From: JAEZBP01 sp963832725
GTDB taxonomy: Bacteria; Myxococcota_A; Polyangia; Polyangiales; Sandaracinaceae
Reading direction: 5' to 3'
NCBI GenBank assembly: GCA_963832725.1
Contig: CAWHVG010000002.1
Span: forward strand, 1,302,001 to 1,366,000
Length of the DNA stretch: 64,000 bases
Positions 26,975 to 36,669 of the stretch are shown one piece after another. Position numbers and translations under genes: made by a program. Under the pieces are notes generated by a model. The model worked only from the letters and a program-made list of their open reading frames with translations. It had not been told where the DNA came from and made no database searches. Positions within the stretch are counted from its first letter, which is position 1, and every line of letters starts with the position of its first letter.

Positions 26975-27063
26975 GGCTCGCTCCGCCACGCCGTGAGAGT
27001 GCGGCGCGAGGAGCCGGCGGGACGAGCGAACGCTCGCGTTCCACCCTCGCCGTTCGCGCGGGC

Positions 27064-28390
27064 TCAGCCGCGTTCGACGCGGAGGGCGGTGGCCGGCGAG
27101 ACGATGCCGCTCAGCATCTGGATCTCGCGCAGGGCGCTCTTGACGTTGGCCTCGCGCGCCTCGTGCGTGAGCATCACGATCTGGACCGCGTCGTCGTCCT
27201 CGCCGGCGCGGCCTTGCTGCACCATCTGCTCGATGGACACGTCGAACGCGCCGAGCACGCCCGCGATGCGCGAGAGCATGCCGGGACGGTCGAGGACGCT
27301 GAAGCGCAGGTAGTAGGCCCCGACGTGGTGACCGATGTCCTGCACGGTCGGCGCCACGAGGTGCTCGCGCCAGGCGAGCTGGGGCACGCGGCCGCTGGCG
27401 CCGTGGACCAGGTTCCGACCCACGTCGACGATGTCGCTCACCACGCTCATGGCCGTCGGCAGCGCGCCCGCGCCGGCGCCGCTCAACAGGCACGGGCCCA
27501 GCATCGCGCCCTCGATGTACACGGCGTTGAGCGCGCCCGAGATGTTGGCGAGCACGCTGTGGGTCGGCACCAGCGCCGGGTGCACCCGCAGATCGAGCGC
27601 CCCGTCCGGCAGCGTGCGCGCGATGGCCAGCGGCTTGATGACGAAGCCGAAGCGACCCGCCATCTCCATGTCGATGGCGGCCACCCGATCGATGCCCTCG
27701 GTGGACACCTGGGAGGGGATCGACTTTGGCGCCGAACGCGAGCGTGGCGAGGATGGTGAGCTTGTGTGCCGCGTCGCCTCCGTCGACGTCCAGCGTGGGA
27801 TCGGCCTCCGCGTAGCCGAGCTCCTGTGCTTCCTTCAGCGCGTCGCCGAAGTCCAGCTCCGCCTCGCGCATGCGCGAGAGGATGTAGTTGCTGGTCCCGT
27901 TCACGATGCCGCGCAGCGCCACGATCGTGTCCGAGGCCATGCCCTCACGGAGCACGCGGATGACCGGGACGCCGCCGGCGACGGCCGCCTCGAAGTAGAG
28001 GTCGATGCCGCGCTCCTCGGCGAGGGCGATCAGCTCGTGCCCGCGCTCGGCGAGCAGCGCCTTGTTCGCCGTGACCACCGACTTGCCGCGCTCGATGGCG
28101 GCCGTCACGTAGCCGCCGGCGCGCTCCACGCCGCCGACCACCTCCACGACGATGTCGATCTCCTCGTCGTCCAGGACGTCGTTCGCGTCGAACGAGAGGA
28201 GCTCCGCCGGAATGAGGCTGGAGCGGGCCTTGGCCGGGTCGCGGCCGATGACCTTGCGCACCTCGATGCGCGCGCCGAGGCGGCGCTCGATGTTGTCGGC
28301 GTTGTCGCGCAGGAGCTCGAGGATCCCCTGCCCGACGACGCCGGCGCCCAAAAGGCCGATGCGGATGGCGCGGCTCACGGCGCGCTTCAT
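27064..28390 (-). CDS. hom: homoserine dehydrogenase, frame broken once
   Basis: The N-terminal half has the NAD(P)-binding GLLGAGVVGQGILELLRDN, TANKALLAERG, the active-site stretch LRGIVNGTSNYILSRM and the substrate-site motif LGYAEADPTLDVDGGDAAHKL. The C-terminal half (in another frame) continues VSTEGIDRVAAIDMEMAGRFG, finishes the catalytic domain and ends with an ACT domain (AYYLRFSVLDRPGML). The product reduces aspartate semialdehyde to homoserine for Thr and Met synthesis. The frames join within GGGAGGGG at 27711-27719, where one base is extra or missing. Because every motif is intact this looks like a sequencing indel in an essential gene. Confidence 0.88.
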
Positions 28391-28422
28391 AGCACGTCGG
28401 GGCGCGTGGTAGAGACGGGCCC

Positions 28423-28656
28423 GTGAGCGGGCGGGCATGGTTGCTGCTGTCGTGGGTGCTCGTCGGCGCCGTGGTGCTCTTCGCGCACGCCGTCGTGCTG
28501 TGGCAGCTTCGCAACGCCGGCCGCCGCATCGTGCTCGCCGCCATCTTGATTCCACCCGCCGCCCCGGTGCTGGCCTGGCGGGAAGGGCGCCGGGTCGCGC
28601 CGGCGCTATGGCTGGCGCTGGTGGCGACTTACGTCGTGCTGCGCACGCTCGAATGA
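28423..28656 (+). CDS. small membrane protein, hypothetical
   Basis: 77 residues with three short hydrophobic stretches (WLLLSWVLVGAVVLFAHAVV, IVLAAILIPPAAPVLAW and LWLALVATYVVL). Divergent from the homoserine dehydrogenase gene, 32 bp apart. No family recognised. Confidence 0.5.
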   Translation: MSGRAWLLLSWVLVGAVVLFAHAVVLWQLRNAGRRIVLAAILIPPAAPVLAWREGRRVAPALWLALVATYVVLRTLE

Positions 28657-28791
28657 CACGGTCGTTCCGCCCTCTCGAGGACGCGCTGGGAAAGCTCCCT
28701 CGTCTGGTCGTTCCTGCGCCGCGGTCGATTCGGGGCACGGCCCGTCGCTCCCGCTACCCTCTCCGGCCTGCTCCCTGGTATCGTTCGGCGC

Positions 28792-29649
28792 ATGTCTCGA
28801 TGGGTGTCCCTCGCCCGCGCCTTCTCGGTGGCGCTCTGCCTCTTCGCCGCGGCGCCGGCGCTCGCGCAGGGCAATCCGCTGATCGCCCGCGGCCAGCAGG
28901 AGTACGACGAGCTTCGCTTCGAGGAGGCCCTCCAGACGCTCTCGGCGGCGCTGGTCCGCTCCGGCAATTCCCGCCAGCAGCAGGCCCACATCTACCGGCT
29001 CCTCGCGTTCACCTACCTCGCGCTCGGCCGTGAGGAGGAGGCCTCGGGCGCCTACCGCTCGATGCTCTCCATCGATCCGGACTTCCAGCCGGGCGACGAG
29101 GTGTCGCCGCGGGTCCGCGAGTTCTTCGGGCAGGTGCGGCAAGTGTGGGACGCGGAGGGACGGCCGGGCTCGGGCCCGCCGCCGCCGGTGCAAATCCAGC
29201 ACCGCTCGCCAGCGCGGGCGGAGCGAGGGCACGCGGTCGAGCTCTCGGCCGAGGTGGAAGACCCCGCCCACCGGGTGGATCGGCTGGTCCTGGCCTACCG
29301 GCAGGGCACCGAGGCCGTCTTCAACCGCCTCGACACGCAGCGCCAGGGGCAAGAGTTCGTGGCGACCATCCCCGGCGGGGACGTCGCGCCGCCGCTGGTG
29401 GAGTACTACTTCGAGGCGCTCGACGCGCAGGGCCTGCCGGTGGCGGCGCGCGGTGACGTGGCCGCGCCGCTGCGCATCGCGGTGCCCGCGCCGGGGGGAG
29501 CCACCGTGCTCGACGAATGGTGGTTCTGGCCCTTGATGGTCGTCGGTGCCCTGGTGGTCGCCGGCGGCGTCGCGACCGGGGTCTATTTCGGCACGCAGGG
29601 CAGCGGGCAGCAGCAGCAGCCCGGCACCTTGATCATCAACGTCGAATGA
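28792..29649 (+). CDS. TPR-containing envelope protein
   Basis: 285 residues. A signal peptide (about 1-25, cleavage after PALA) is followed by two TPR-like helical repeats (ARGQQEYDELRFEEALQTLS, AHIYRLLAFTYLALGREEEA). A beta domain follows, and near the C-terminus a membrane helix (FWPLMVVGALVVAGGVATGVYFG) with a short Gln-rich tail. It is typical of myxobacterial surface or assembly proteins, probably a periplasmic domain held to the inner membrane. Its stop overlaps the prmA start (ATGA), so it heads a three-gene operon with two ribosome-related methyltransferases; a functional link is not evident. Confidence 0.65.
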   Translation: MSRWVSLARAFSVALCLFAAAPALAQGNPLIARGQQEYDELRFEEALQTLSAALVRSGNSRQQQAHIYRLLAFTYLALGREEEASGAYRSMLSIDPDFQPGDEVSPRVREFFGQVRQVWDAEGRPGSGPPPPVQIQHRSPARAERGHAVELSAEVEDPAHRVDRLVLAYRQGTEAVFNRLDTQRQGQEFVATIPGGDVAPPLVEYYFEALDAQGLPVAARGDVAAPLRIAVPAPGGATVLDEWWFWPLMVVGALVVAGGVATGVYFGTQGSGQQQQPGTLIINVE

Positions 29650-30500
29650 GCACGCCGCGCTATCCGAGCGTCCACGTCGCGGTCCGCGGCGAGGACAGCG
29701 AGCTGGCCGGCTCGATCCTCTGGGACGCCGGCGCCACCGGCATCGAGGAGCGGGACGCCACCACGCTGGACCGCAACGAGGGCGCCGAGGTGACGCTCGT
29801 GGCCCACTTCGACACGGACGAGGCGGCCGAGGAGGCGATCGAGGCGCTCGCGCCCGAGCTCGAAGGACGCCTCGTCTACATCGAGGGCGACGACTGGAAG
29901 GAGCGCTGGAAGGAGTTCTTCAAACCGACCCGCGTCGGCTCGGGCCTCGTGGTGCGGCCCTCGTGGGAGCCCTTCGACGCCGGCCCCGACGACGTCGTGG
30001 TCACGCTCGATCCGGGCCAGGCGTTCGGCACCGGCACCCACGAGACCACCCGGCTGGTGATGCGGGAGGTGGAGGCGCTGGTCGAAGGCGGCGAGCGCGT
30101 GCTCGACGTCGGCTGCGGGAGCGGCATCCTCGGCGTCGTCGCGCTCCTGCTCGGCGCCCGCGAGGTGATCGCCGTGGACGTGGATCCCATGGCGGTCCAG
30201 GCCACCGAGGAGAACGCCGCGCTCAACGGTGTGGCGGAGAAGGTGAGCGCGTCGACCAGGCCGATCGACGATGTCGAGGGCACCTACCCGCTGGTGCTGG
30301 CCAACATCCGCAGCGTCATCCTCGTCCCCATGGCCGAGGCGCTCATCGCGCGGGTGGCGCCGGGCGGGCATCTGGTGCTGAGCGGCCTCTTGCGCGAAGA
30401 GGGCGACGAGGTCGCGGCGGCGTACGGCGGGCTCCGGCTGGTGCGCCGGAGCGAAGAAGGCGCCTGGATCGCGCTCGTGTTCGCCCGAGACGCCGCGTGA
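29646..30500 (+). CDS. prmA: ribosomal protein L11 methyltransferase
   Basis: 284 residues. The N-terminal substrate domain has GATGIEERD and DDWKERWKEFFKPTRVG, a PrmA signature. The SAM domain has TLDPGQAFGTGTHETTRL (family hallmark), VLDVGCGSGILG (motif I), IAVDVDPMAV and LVLANIRSVIL (the NPPY-equivalent region of PrmA). It trimethylates lysines and the N-terminus of L11. Overlaps both neighbours by 4 bp. Confidence 0.96.
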   Translation: MSTPRYPSVHVAVRGEDSELAGSILWDAGATGIEERDATTLDRNEGAEVTLVAHFDTDEAAEEAIEALAPELEGRLVYIEGDDWKERWKEFFKPTRVGSGLVVRPSWEPFDAGPDDVVVTLDPGQAFGTGTHETTRLVMREVEALVEGGERVLDVGCGSGILGVVALLLGAREVIAVDVDPMAVQATEENAALNGVAEKVSASTRPIDDVEGTYPLVLANIRSVILVPMAEALIARVAPGGHLVLSGLLREEGDEVAAAYGGLRLVRRSEEGAWIALVFARDAA

Positions 30501-31234
30501 GCGAAGCGCGGCGGCTCTACGCGGCCGCGCTCCCGGACGAGGGCGGCGAGGTACGGCTCGACGCGGTCGCGACCCGGCACGCCAAGGTGCTGCGGCTGCG
30601 CGAGGGCGACCCGCTGGTGCTCTTCGACGGCCGCGGCGCCGAGGCGGACGCGGTGCTGGAGCGGCTCGGGGACTTGCTGCTCTGCCGTGCCGAGCGCCCC
30701 CGTCTCGTCGCGCGTCCGGGACCCACCGTGGTCCTCTGCCAGTGCCTGCCCAAGGGCGGCAAGCTCGACGACATCGTCCGCGCCGCGACCGAGCTCGGCG
30801 TGACGGCGGTGCACCTCGTGTCCAGCGACCGGAGCGTGCCGCGGCTGGATCCGGCGCGGGCCGACAAGCGCTCGGCTCGCCTGGCCAAGGTGGCGCGGGA
30901 AGCCTCCCGTCAGAGCAGGCGGAACGACGTCCCCGACGTGCTGGCCCCAGCCTCGCTCGACGAGGTGCTGGCCCGTGCGCCGGAAGACGCGGCGCGGATC
31001 GCGTTCGCGCCGGGTACGCGGAAATCGCTGGAGGAGGCCTGCGGCGCGAGGAGCGCGGCCTGGATCCTGGTCGGCCCCGAAGGTGGCCTCTCGGACGGCG
31101 AGCTCGACCTCGTGCGGCAGTCCGGGTTCGCGCTGGTGGACCTCGGTCCGGGCGTGCTGCGGGTGGAGACGGCGGCGCCGGTGGCCGTCGCGCTGGTCAC
31201 GCATCGCCTCGGAGGGCTCCGAGCGCGCTCCTGA
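30497..31234 (+). CDS. rsmE: 16S rRNA m3U1498 methyltransferase
   Basis: 245 residues. The RsmE pattern is clear: N-terminal RRLYAAALPDEGGEVRLD and RHAKVLRLREGDPLVLFDGRG (PUA-like domain), then CLPKGGKLDDIVRAATELGV, VAREASRQSRRNDVP, and the SPOUT knot LVGPEGGLSDGELDLV and LGPGVLRVETAAPVAVAL. It methylates N3 of U1498 in 16S rRNA. The GTG start overlaps the prmA stop (GTGA), as in many genomes. Confidence 0.96.
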   Translation: MSEARRLYAAALPDEGGEVRLDAVATRHAKVLRLREGDPLVLFDGRGAEADAVLERLGDLLLCRAERPRLVARPGPTVVLCQCLPKGGKLDDIVRAATELGVTAVHLVSSDRSVPRLDPARADKRSARLAKVAREASRQSRRNDVPDVLAPASLDEVLARAPEDAARIAFAPGTRKSLEEACGARSAAWILVGPEGGLSDGELDLVRQSGFALVDLGPGVLRVETAAPVAVALVTHRLGGLRARS

Positions 31235-31261
31235 AGGCCGGAAGGCGAGGGCGCGCCATCG

Positions 31262-31290
31262 TTGACACCGGGCGCCGCGCACGGCGAACA
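31262..31290 (+). promoter_or_regulatory. weak promoter candidate upstream of the GspE-N/HEAT gene
   Basis: A perfect TTGACA at 31262-31267 is followed after 17 bp by CGAACA, a poor -10 box. If used, transcription begins near 31297 and favours the ATG at 31356 as start of the next gene. Confidence 0.25.
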
Positions 31291-31355
31291 TGCGCTCGCC
31301 CAATCTTCCTGGTGCCGCGATCTCGGGGCGGCACGTTCGAGAGACCTCACCTCCG

Positions 31356-34300
31356 ATGTCCGCGCTCACCTCGCTCCTGGTTCGGGATGGAGTCGTTCCC
31401 GTCCGCAAGATCGAGGACGCGCTCCAACGGCAAGTGATCTCGGGCGGCGACGTCGAGACCATCCTGCTGGAGATGGATGCGCTGCCGGAGAACGTGCTCG
31501 CGGCGTATCGGGCGGCGTTGCACGATCTCGCGCCCGCCAGCCGCGAGCAGGTGATGGCCGTTCCGGCCGAGGTGATCCGGCTGGTGCCGGCCGAGGTCGC
31601 GTTCGAGCACCGGCTCATCCCGCTGGCGGTGCACGGCGGCACGCTCGAGGTGGCCGTCCGCGACCCTCTCGGCGCCGATCAGGCCGAGCGGCTGGGGTTC
31701 TTGCTCGGCTACGAGATCGTCTGCCGGGTGGCCTGCGAGGTGCGCATCGCGGCCGGGCTGGCGCACCACTACGGCAGCGAGCTGCCGCCCCGCTTCACCC
31801 GCCTCCTGGACCGGCTGCGCAAGCGGAACTCGGGCCAGGTGCCGGCAATCCGCTCGGGCGCCACGCCCCACCTCGGCACCCACATCTCCGAGATCCCCTA
31901 CAAGGGCACTCCCGCCGCCGTGGCCGCCACGTCGCCCTTCGAGAGCCACACGCAGCCGCTGGCGCCGCTCCTCGACGACGAGCCCCGCGCGCGCCGCAAC
32001 ACCTCGCGCGGGCTCGGGGCGGTCCGCGGCGAGGACCTCCGGACGACGCAAGAGAGGGACGGCGCGCGGGCGGAGCCGCGACGCGAGCCGGTGGCGAGCA
32101 TCCCACTCGACGACGAGGACGACTTCGACGACGGGCCCGTGGTCTTTCCCTCCTCGGCCCCGGCCGACGAGGCGCCGGAGCCGAGCCCCGCCGAGGAGTC
32201 ACCTCGCGCGCCGCGCCAGCCGACCTCGCACTCGAACCTCCGCCTGGTCCGCGGCCCGCTGACGCTCGCGGCTGGGGAACGCCTCCTCGAGCGCGCTGCG
32301 GACCGCGATCAGATCCTGGAGATCCTCTTCTCCTTCGCGCGTCAAATTCTTCGACTACACGGCGCTCTTCGTGGTGCACGACGAGGCAGCGGACGGTCGG
32401 GAAGCGTGGGGCCGTGGTGCGCCGACCGACGAGGTCGTCTCCATCGAGATCGCGCTCGAGCAGCCGAGTGTCTTCGCGGAAGCGCGCCGCAGCCTCGCGC
32501 CGCAGATCCGTCGCCTCGACGCGACGGAGACCGACCGCGAGGTCGCGCGGGCGCTGCGGCGTGCCTCCACGCCGACCGCGATGGTGATGCCGATCGCCAT
32601 CCGGCAGCGGGTCGTGATCCTGCTCTACGGCGACCGCGATGGCGAGGTGTTCGATCTCGGCGCCGTGATGGAGTTGGTCCGCTTCGGCTCGCGGGTGGTG
32701 GAGGCGTTCGAGCTCTTGATCCTGCGCCGCAAGCGTGTCGGCTATCACGTCGAGCCGGAGGAGGTCGCCGAGCGCGGCTCCCTCAAAGAGGCGGCGCGCA
32801 CCATGGCGGAGACGGCGGGAAGCGCGCGTCCCGGCGCGCCGGCTCACGACGACGGCGGGTGGAAGCCGGGTCGGCGGCGGTCGGCGGTGACCCTCCCGGC
32901 CATGCCCAGCGACGAGGACAGCTGGGCCAGCGTGGCGGCCGAGCCCGGACCGGGCGCGGTGCCCGGCCAGGCGACACCGAGGGCGATGGAGCCGGTCGAC
33001 ACGCCGGCGGATCACCCGGAGGCGGTCGCCGAGAGCGCGGTCGCCGAGACGGTGCTCGCGGAGCTCCCCTCGCACGCGCCGGACGCGCCGCCGCAGTCGA
33101 TCCTGGGCATTCCGCGGAGCGCACCGCCGCCGCCGCCGTCGATGGAGCTGGATCTCGGCGCGCCCGAGCTGGCGGCGCTCCTGGCGCCGCCCGAGGAGGA
33201 CGAGGAGCCGGAGCTGATCGTCGACGCGGCGGGCGACGAGGACGACGACCTCGATGGTTTGGACGGGCTGGACGACCTCGACGGCTACGACGACGAGGAT
33301 CACGACGACCTCGACGACCAGGACGACGACGACCAGGACGACGACGACCAGGACGACGACGACCAGGACGACGACGACCAGGACGACGACGACCAGGACG
33401 ACGACGACCAGGACGACCACGACCACGACCACGACGACGGCGACCACGACGACGACGACGACGACCACGGCGACCACGAAGAGCCGGCACCCGGGCCGCG
33501 CGAGCCGGTCCGCCCACGGGTGGAGGGGACCTATCGGCTGCACGACGCTCCGGTGGACGTGGTGCGTCCGGCCGGCGCGCAGGAAGCGTCCCGCCGCACC
33601 TCGAACCGTTCCCGTTCTCGCTCCCCACGCGATCCCAGGCGGGAGGACGACGAAGACGGTGCGCCTGCCCCCGAGGTGATCCAGGCGCCCTCCTCGCGCC
33701 CGCCGCCGCGCGGCATGGACGCGGACACTCGCTCGGTGATCGTCGACATGGGCGAGCAGGTCCACGCGCAGGTCGAGGATTTGTTGCGCGAGCGCGACCC
33801 GAGCACGCGGGATCGCCTCATCCACGGGCTGCTCTACCTCGGCGAGGCCGCGCTGCCGACCTTGATCCAGGCCTTCCCGGGGCCGCTCCAGCACGAGCGC
33901 AGCCGGGCGAGCGGTCCGCCTCCGGCAGGCCGCGACGTCTCGGTCATCGCGCGCGCCCTGGTCGCGTTCGGCGAGCGCGCCGTCCCCTACGTCGCCTCGC
34001 TGCTCGGCTCGGGGCACGCCGACGTGCGCTACTACGCTGCGCTGGTCGCCAGCGAGCTGGTCCACCCGGACCTGACCGACGCCGTGGCGGAGCGCGTGTA
34101 CGACACCGACGGCCAGGTGCGAAAGTTGGCGTGCGCGCTGCTCCCCCGCTTCGCCGGCTACCGCGCCTTCGACGAGGTCCGCGTCGTCCTCCGGCGTACG
34201 GCTCGCCTGCGCGGGAAAGACCCGAGCCGCCGCCGGCACGCCGTCGACGCGCTGGTCTCCCTTCGCGACGTCGCGATGCTCGACAAGCTCATCGAGCTCC

Positions 34301-34617
34301 TCAAGGAAGACGACGCGGCGCTGATCGATCACGTCCATCGCGCCCTGGTGATCCTCACCTGCACCGATCTGGGCCGCTCCTACCGCCGCTGGAAGAGCTG
34401 GCTGGCCAAGCACGGGGGCGAGCACCGCATCGAGTGGCTGGTGGAGGGGCTGCTGCACGGCGACGAGAAGATCCGTGCACTCGCCGGCGCCGAGCTCGAG
34501 CGCCTCACGCAGGAGAGCTACGGCTTTCACGCCGGCTCGCCCAAGAAGGAGCGCGAGCGGATCCACCGGCTCTATCGCCGCTGGTGGGACGAGGTCGGCC
34601 ACCGGCGCTTCGCCTGA
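31356..34617 (+). CDS. GspE-N-domain / Asp-repeat / HEAT-repeat protein, frame broken once
   Basis: About 1087 residues when joined. Residues 1-160 match the N-terminal domain of type II secretion/type IV pilus ATPases (GspE_N/MshEN): VRKIEDALQRQVISGGDVETILLEM, PAEVIRLVPAEVAFEHRLIPLAV, VAVRDPLGADQAERLGFLLGYEI. No ATPase domain follows. Instead there is a linker, a GAF-like region (FDYTALFVVHDEA, then VVILLYGDRDGEVFDLG), an acidic segment with (DDQDD)n repeats, and about 300 C-terminal residues of HEAT-like helical repeats (RDRLIHGLLYLGEAALPTLI, ADVRYYAALVASELVHPD). The frames join at about 32338-32350. Probably a signalling or scaffold protein of the motility or secretion apparatus (inference). 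Confidence 0.7.
33313..33417 (+). repeat. 15-bp tandem repeat encoding Asp/Gln repeats
   Basis: Seven in-frame copies of GACGACCAGGACGAC at a 15-bp period, encoding the acidic linker DDQDD repeated. Flanked by further GAC/CAC-rich sequence (Asp/His). Confidence 0.9.
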
Positions 34618-34631
34618 GCGTGGATTTCAGC

Positions 34632-36464
34632 TCAGGCGAACCAGCTGATGTCGATCAGCGTCTGCGGGTCGCCGAGCGCGCGGGCGCTGAGCAGGTTGAC
34701 CTCGACGTCGTCGGCGCCGAAGCGCTCGAGGCTGCGGGCGATGAACCCGAGCATGCCCACCGCCAAGGTCAGCGAGGGTTCGCCGCGCTCGAGCAGCTCG
34801 AGCCGCCCGTAGCCGCGCCCGACCCGGCGCACTGCGCACTCGATGCCGTGCACCACGCCCGCCATGATCCGCGGCATCTCCGCCACCAGGAGCTCCGGCG
34901 GAGGTGCCGGCGGCCGCAGCGCCACCATCATGTCGAACGCGCCCTCCGCGGCCCACCGGCCCGCCTCCAGCACCAGGTGCAGGTCGTCCTGACCGAGCCG
35001 CGCGTCGATGTGCTCCACCAGCGTCTTCACCGAGGGCAGATCCACCCAGCTGTCCGAGTCAATCCCTTCCACGAAGGGCCGTCGCGCGTCGGCGGGCATG
35101 GTGTCGAGCACGTCCTTGAGCGCCCGCTCGCCGAACTGGCGCGCCACGAAGCGCAGGATCGCCAGCACCATCCGCCCGCTGTAGACGCCCAGATTGGGGG
35201 CGCGGCGAGTGGTCTCGCTCGGGCTCTCCGGCGGCGCGGCCGGCGCCTCCTCTTCCTCAATCTCCTCGCCGGACACGACGGGCCCGACCTCGATCGGGAT
35301 GTCGACGCTGCTGGCCTCGGCCGCGCGGGCCGCCTCGGTCGCGCGCTCCAGCTCCTCCAGCATCGCGCGCGCTTCCGCCTGGCTCATCGGCTGGGTCGCG
35401 TCGGCGTCCATCGCCGGCATCCGCGGGAGCTGCGTGTGGGTGCGGTGGCGGGCCTCGCGCGCCTTGATCCGCATCATCTCCATCGTGAACGAGTCGCTCG
35501 GAGACTCGTCGCGGAGGGGCACACGCACGTTGCCGAAGGGAAAGAGCGCCTCGCCGAAGGCCTCGGCGCTCGGCCACCGCTCTTCGCGGTCCTTGGCCAG
35601 CGCCTTCATCACCACCCGCTCCAGCCCCTCCGGGAGATCCGGCCGCGAGGCGCGGAGCGGCGGCGGCTCTTCCTTGCGGACCTTGCGCACCAGCTCGCGG
35701 AACGTCGGGGCGTCGTAGGGGCGCCGCCCGGCCAGCATCTCGTAGAGCACCACGCCGAGCGAGTAGACGTCGAGCCGCGGGTCGCGCCGGTCGTCGCCGC
35801 GCATCCGCTCGGGCGCCGCGTAGGCCGGCGTGCCGACCAGCGTCCGCTCGGGCGTGAGCGCCTTCGAGTCGGTGCGACCGTCCGCCAGCAGCGCCGCGAA
35901 CCCGAAGTCGCAGACCTTCACGAAGTTCTTGTCGCCGAAGCGCACCACCAGCATCAGGTTGGCCGGCTTCAGGTCGCGGTGGAGGATCCCCCGGTCGTGC
36001 GCCGCCTGCAGCCCGGCCAGCGTGTGGATGGCGATGGTCGTCGCGCGCTTGATCGAGAGCGGTCCGTCCATCGCGATGACCTGCGAGAGCGAGCGCCCCC
36101 GCAGGTACTCCATGACCATGTAGGGCCGGCTGCCCTCGCGGCCGAAGTCGAGGATGTCGATGATGTTCGGGTGGCCGATGGCCGCCGCCGCGCGCGCCTC
36201 CCGCTCGAAGCGCTCGACCGACGAGGGGTTCTGCGCCACCGCGGAGTGCAGGAGCTTGATGGCCACGAAGCGGCGCAGGACCTGATCGGCCGCCTTGTAG
36301 ACGGCGCCCATGCCGCCGTCGCCGAGGAGCCGCACGAGGTGGTAACGCCCGGCCAGGACCCGGCCGACGAGCTCCGGATCCCCGCCGATGGGGCGGCCGG
36401 TGGCCGTGCAGCGAAGCGTTCCGTCGGGATGCCGTGCGCCGCAGTGCGGGCATTTGCGGACCAC
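34632..36464 (-). CDS. Ser/Thr protein kinase with zinc ribbon and C-terminal myxobacterial domain
   Basis: 610 residues from the GTG at 36464. A zinc ribbon (CPHCGARHPDGTLRC, residues 5-19) precedes a complete Hanks-type kinase: LLGDGGMGAVYKA (P-loop), VAIKLL (Lys 70), HRDLKPANL (catalytic Asp about 164), DFGFA (186-188), APERMRGDDRRDPRLDVYSLGVVLYEML. After a linker of about 110 residues, the C-terminal 180 residues (SGRMVLAILRFVARQFGERAL to LIDISWFA) are helical and resemble the DUF2378/TIGR02265-type domain of myxobacteria; this assignment is tentative. No membrane helix, so cytosolic. The stop lies 14 bp from the convergent HEAT-protein stop. Confidence 0.9.
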   Translation of the reverse strand: MVRKCPHCGARHPDGTLRCTATGRPIGGDPELVGRVLAGRYHLVRLLGDGGMGAVYKAADQVLRRFVAIKLLHSAVAQNPSSVERFEREARAAAAIGHPNIIDILDFGREGSRPYMVMEYLRGRSLSQVIAMDGPLSIKRATTIAIHTLAGLQAAHDRGILHRDLKPANLMLVVRFGDKNFVKVCDFGFAALLADGRTDSKALTPERTLVGTPAYAAPERMRGDDRRDPRLDVYSLGVVLYEMLAGRRPYDAPTFRELVRKVRKEEPPPLRASRPDLPEGLERVVMKALAKDREERWPSAEAFGEALFPFGNVRVPLRDESPSDSFTMEMMRIKAREARHRTHTQLPRMPAMDADATQPMSQAEARAMLEELERATEAARAAEASSVDIPIEVGPVVSGEEIEEEEAPAAPPESPSETTRRAPNLGVYSGRMVLAILRFVARQFGERALKDVLDTMPADARRPFVEGIDSDSWVDLPSVKTLVEHIDARLGQDDLHLVLEAGRWAAEGAFDMMVALRPPAPPPELLVAEMPRIMAGVVHGIECAVRRVGRGYGRLELLERGEPSLTLAVGMLGFIARSLERFGADDVEVNLLSARALGDPQTLIDISWFA

Positions 36465-36669
36465 GAGCCCAACATACCACCGGGCCGCCCCGGCGAGGCC
36501 ACAGAAGCACGGGCCCGCGGCGGGGTGGCTCCACCGGGCCCGGATGATAAGATGACCGGTCCGCCACGGGCGGTGTTGCCGTGATGGGACTCCGTATCCA
36601 CAGCACGTCCGCCGCGTCTCTCGCGCTCGCCTCGGTCCCGAGGAGCGCCCGCCCCGAACGCCCCTCGCC

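Noticed and set aside
24899..28738. 1279-residue minus-strand ORF
   Set aside because: Only the part encoding the homoserine dehydrogenase N-terminus is real; the rest is antisense to the protease gene.
31290..36584. A single 1764-residue protein on the plus strand
   Set aside because: After about 32345 the frame is a shadow of the real gene and of the opposite-strand kinase; composition becomes Arg/Ala/Gly-rich and meaningless.
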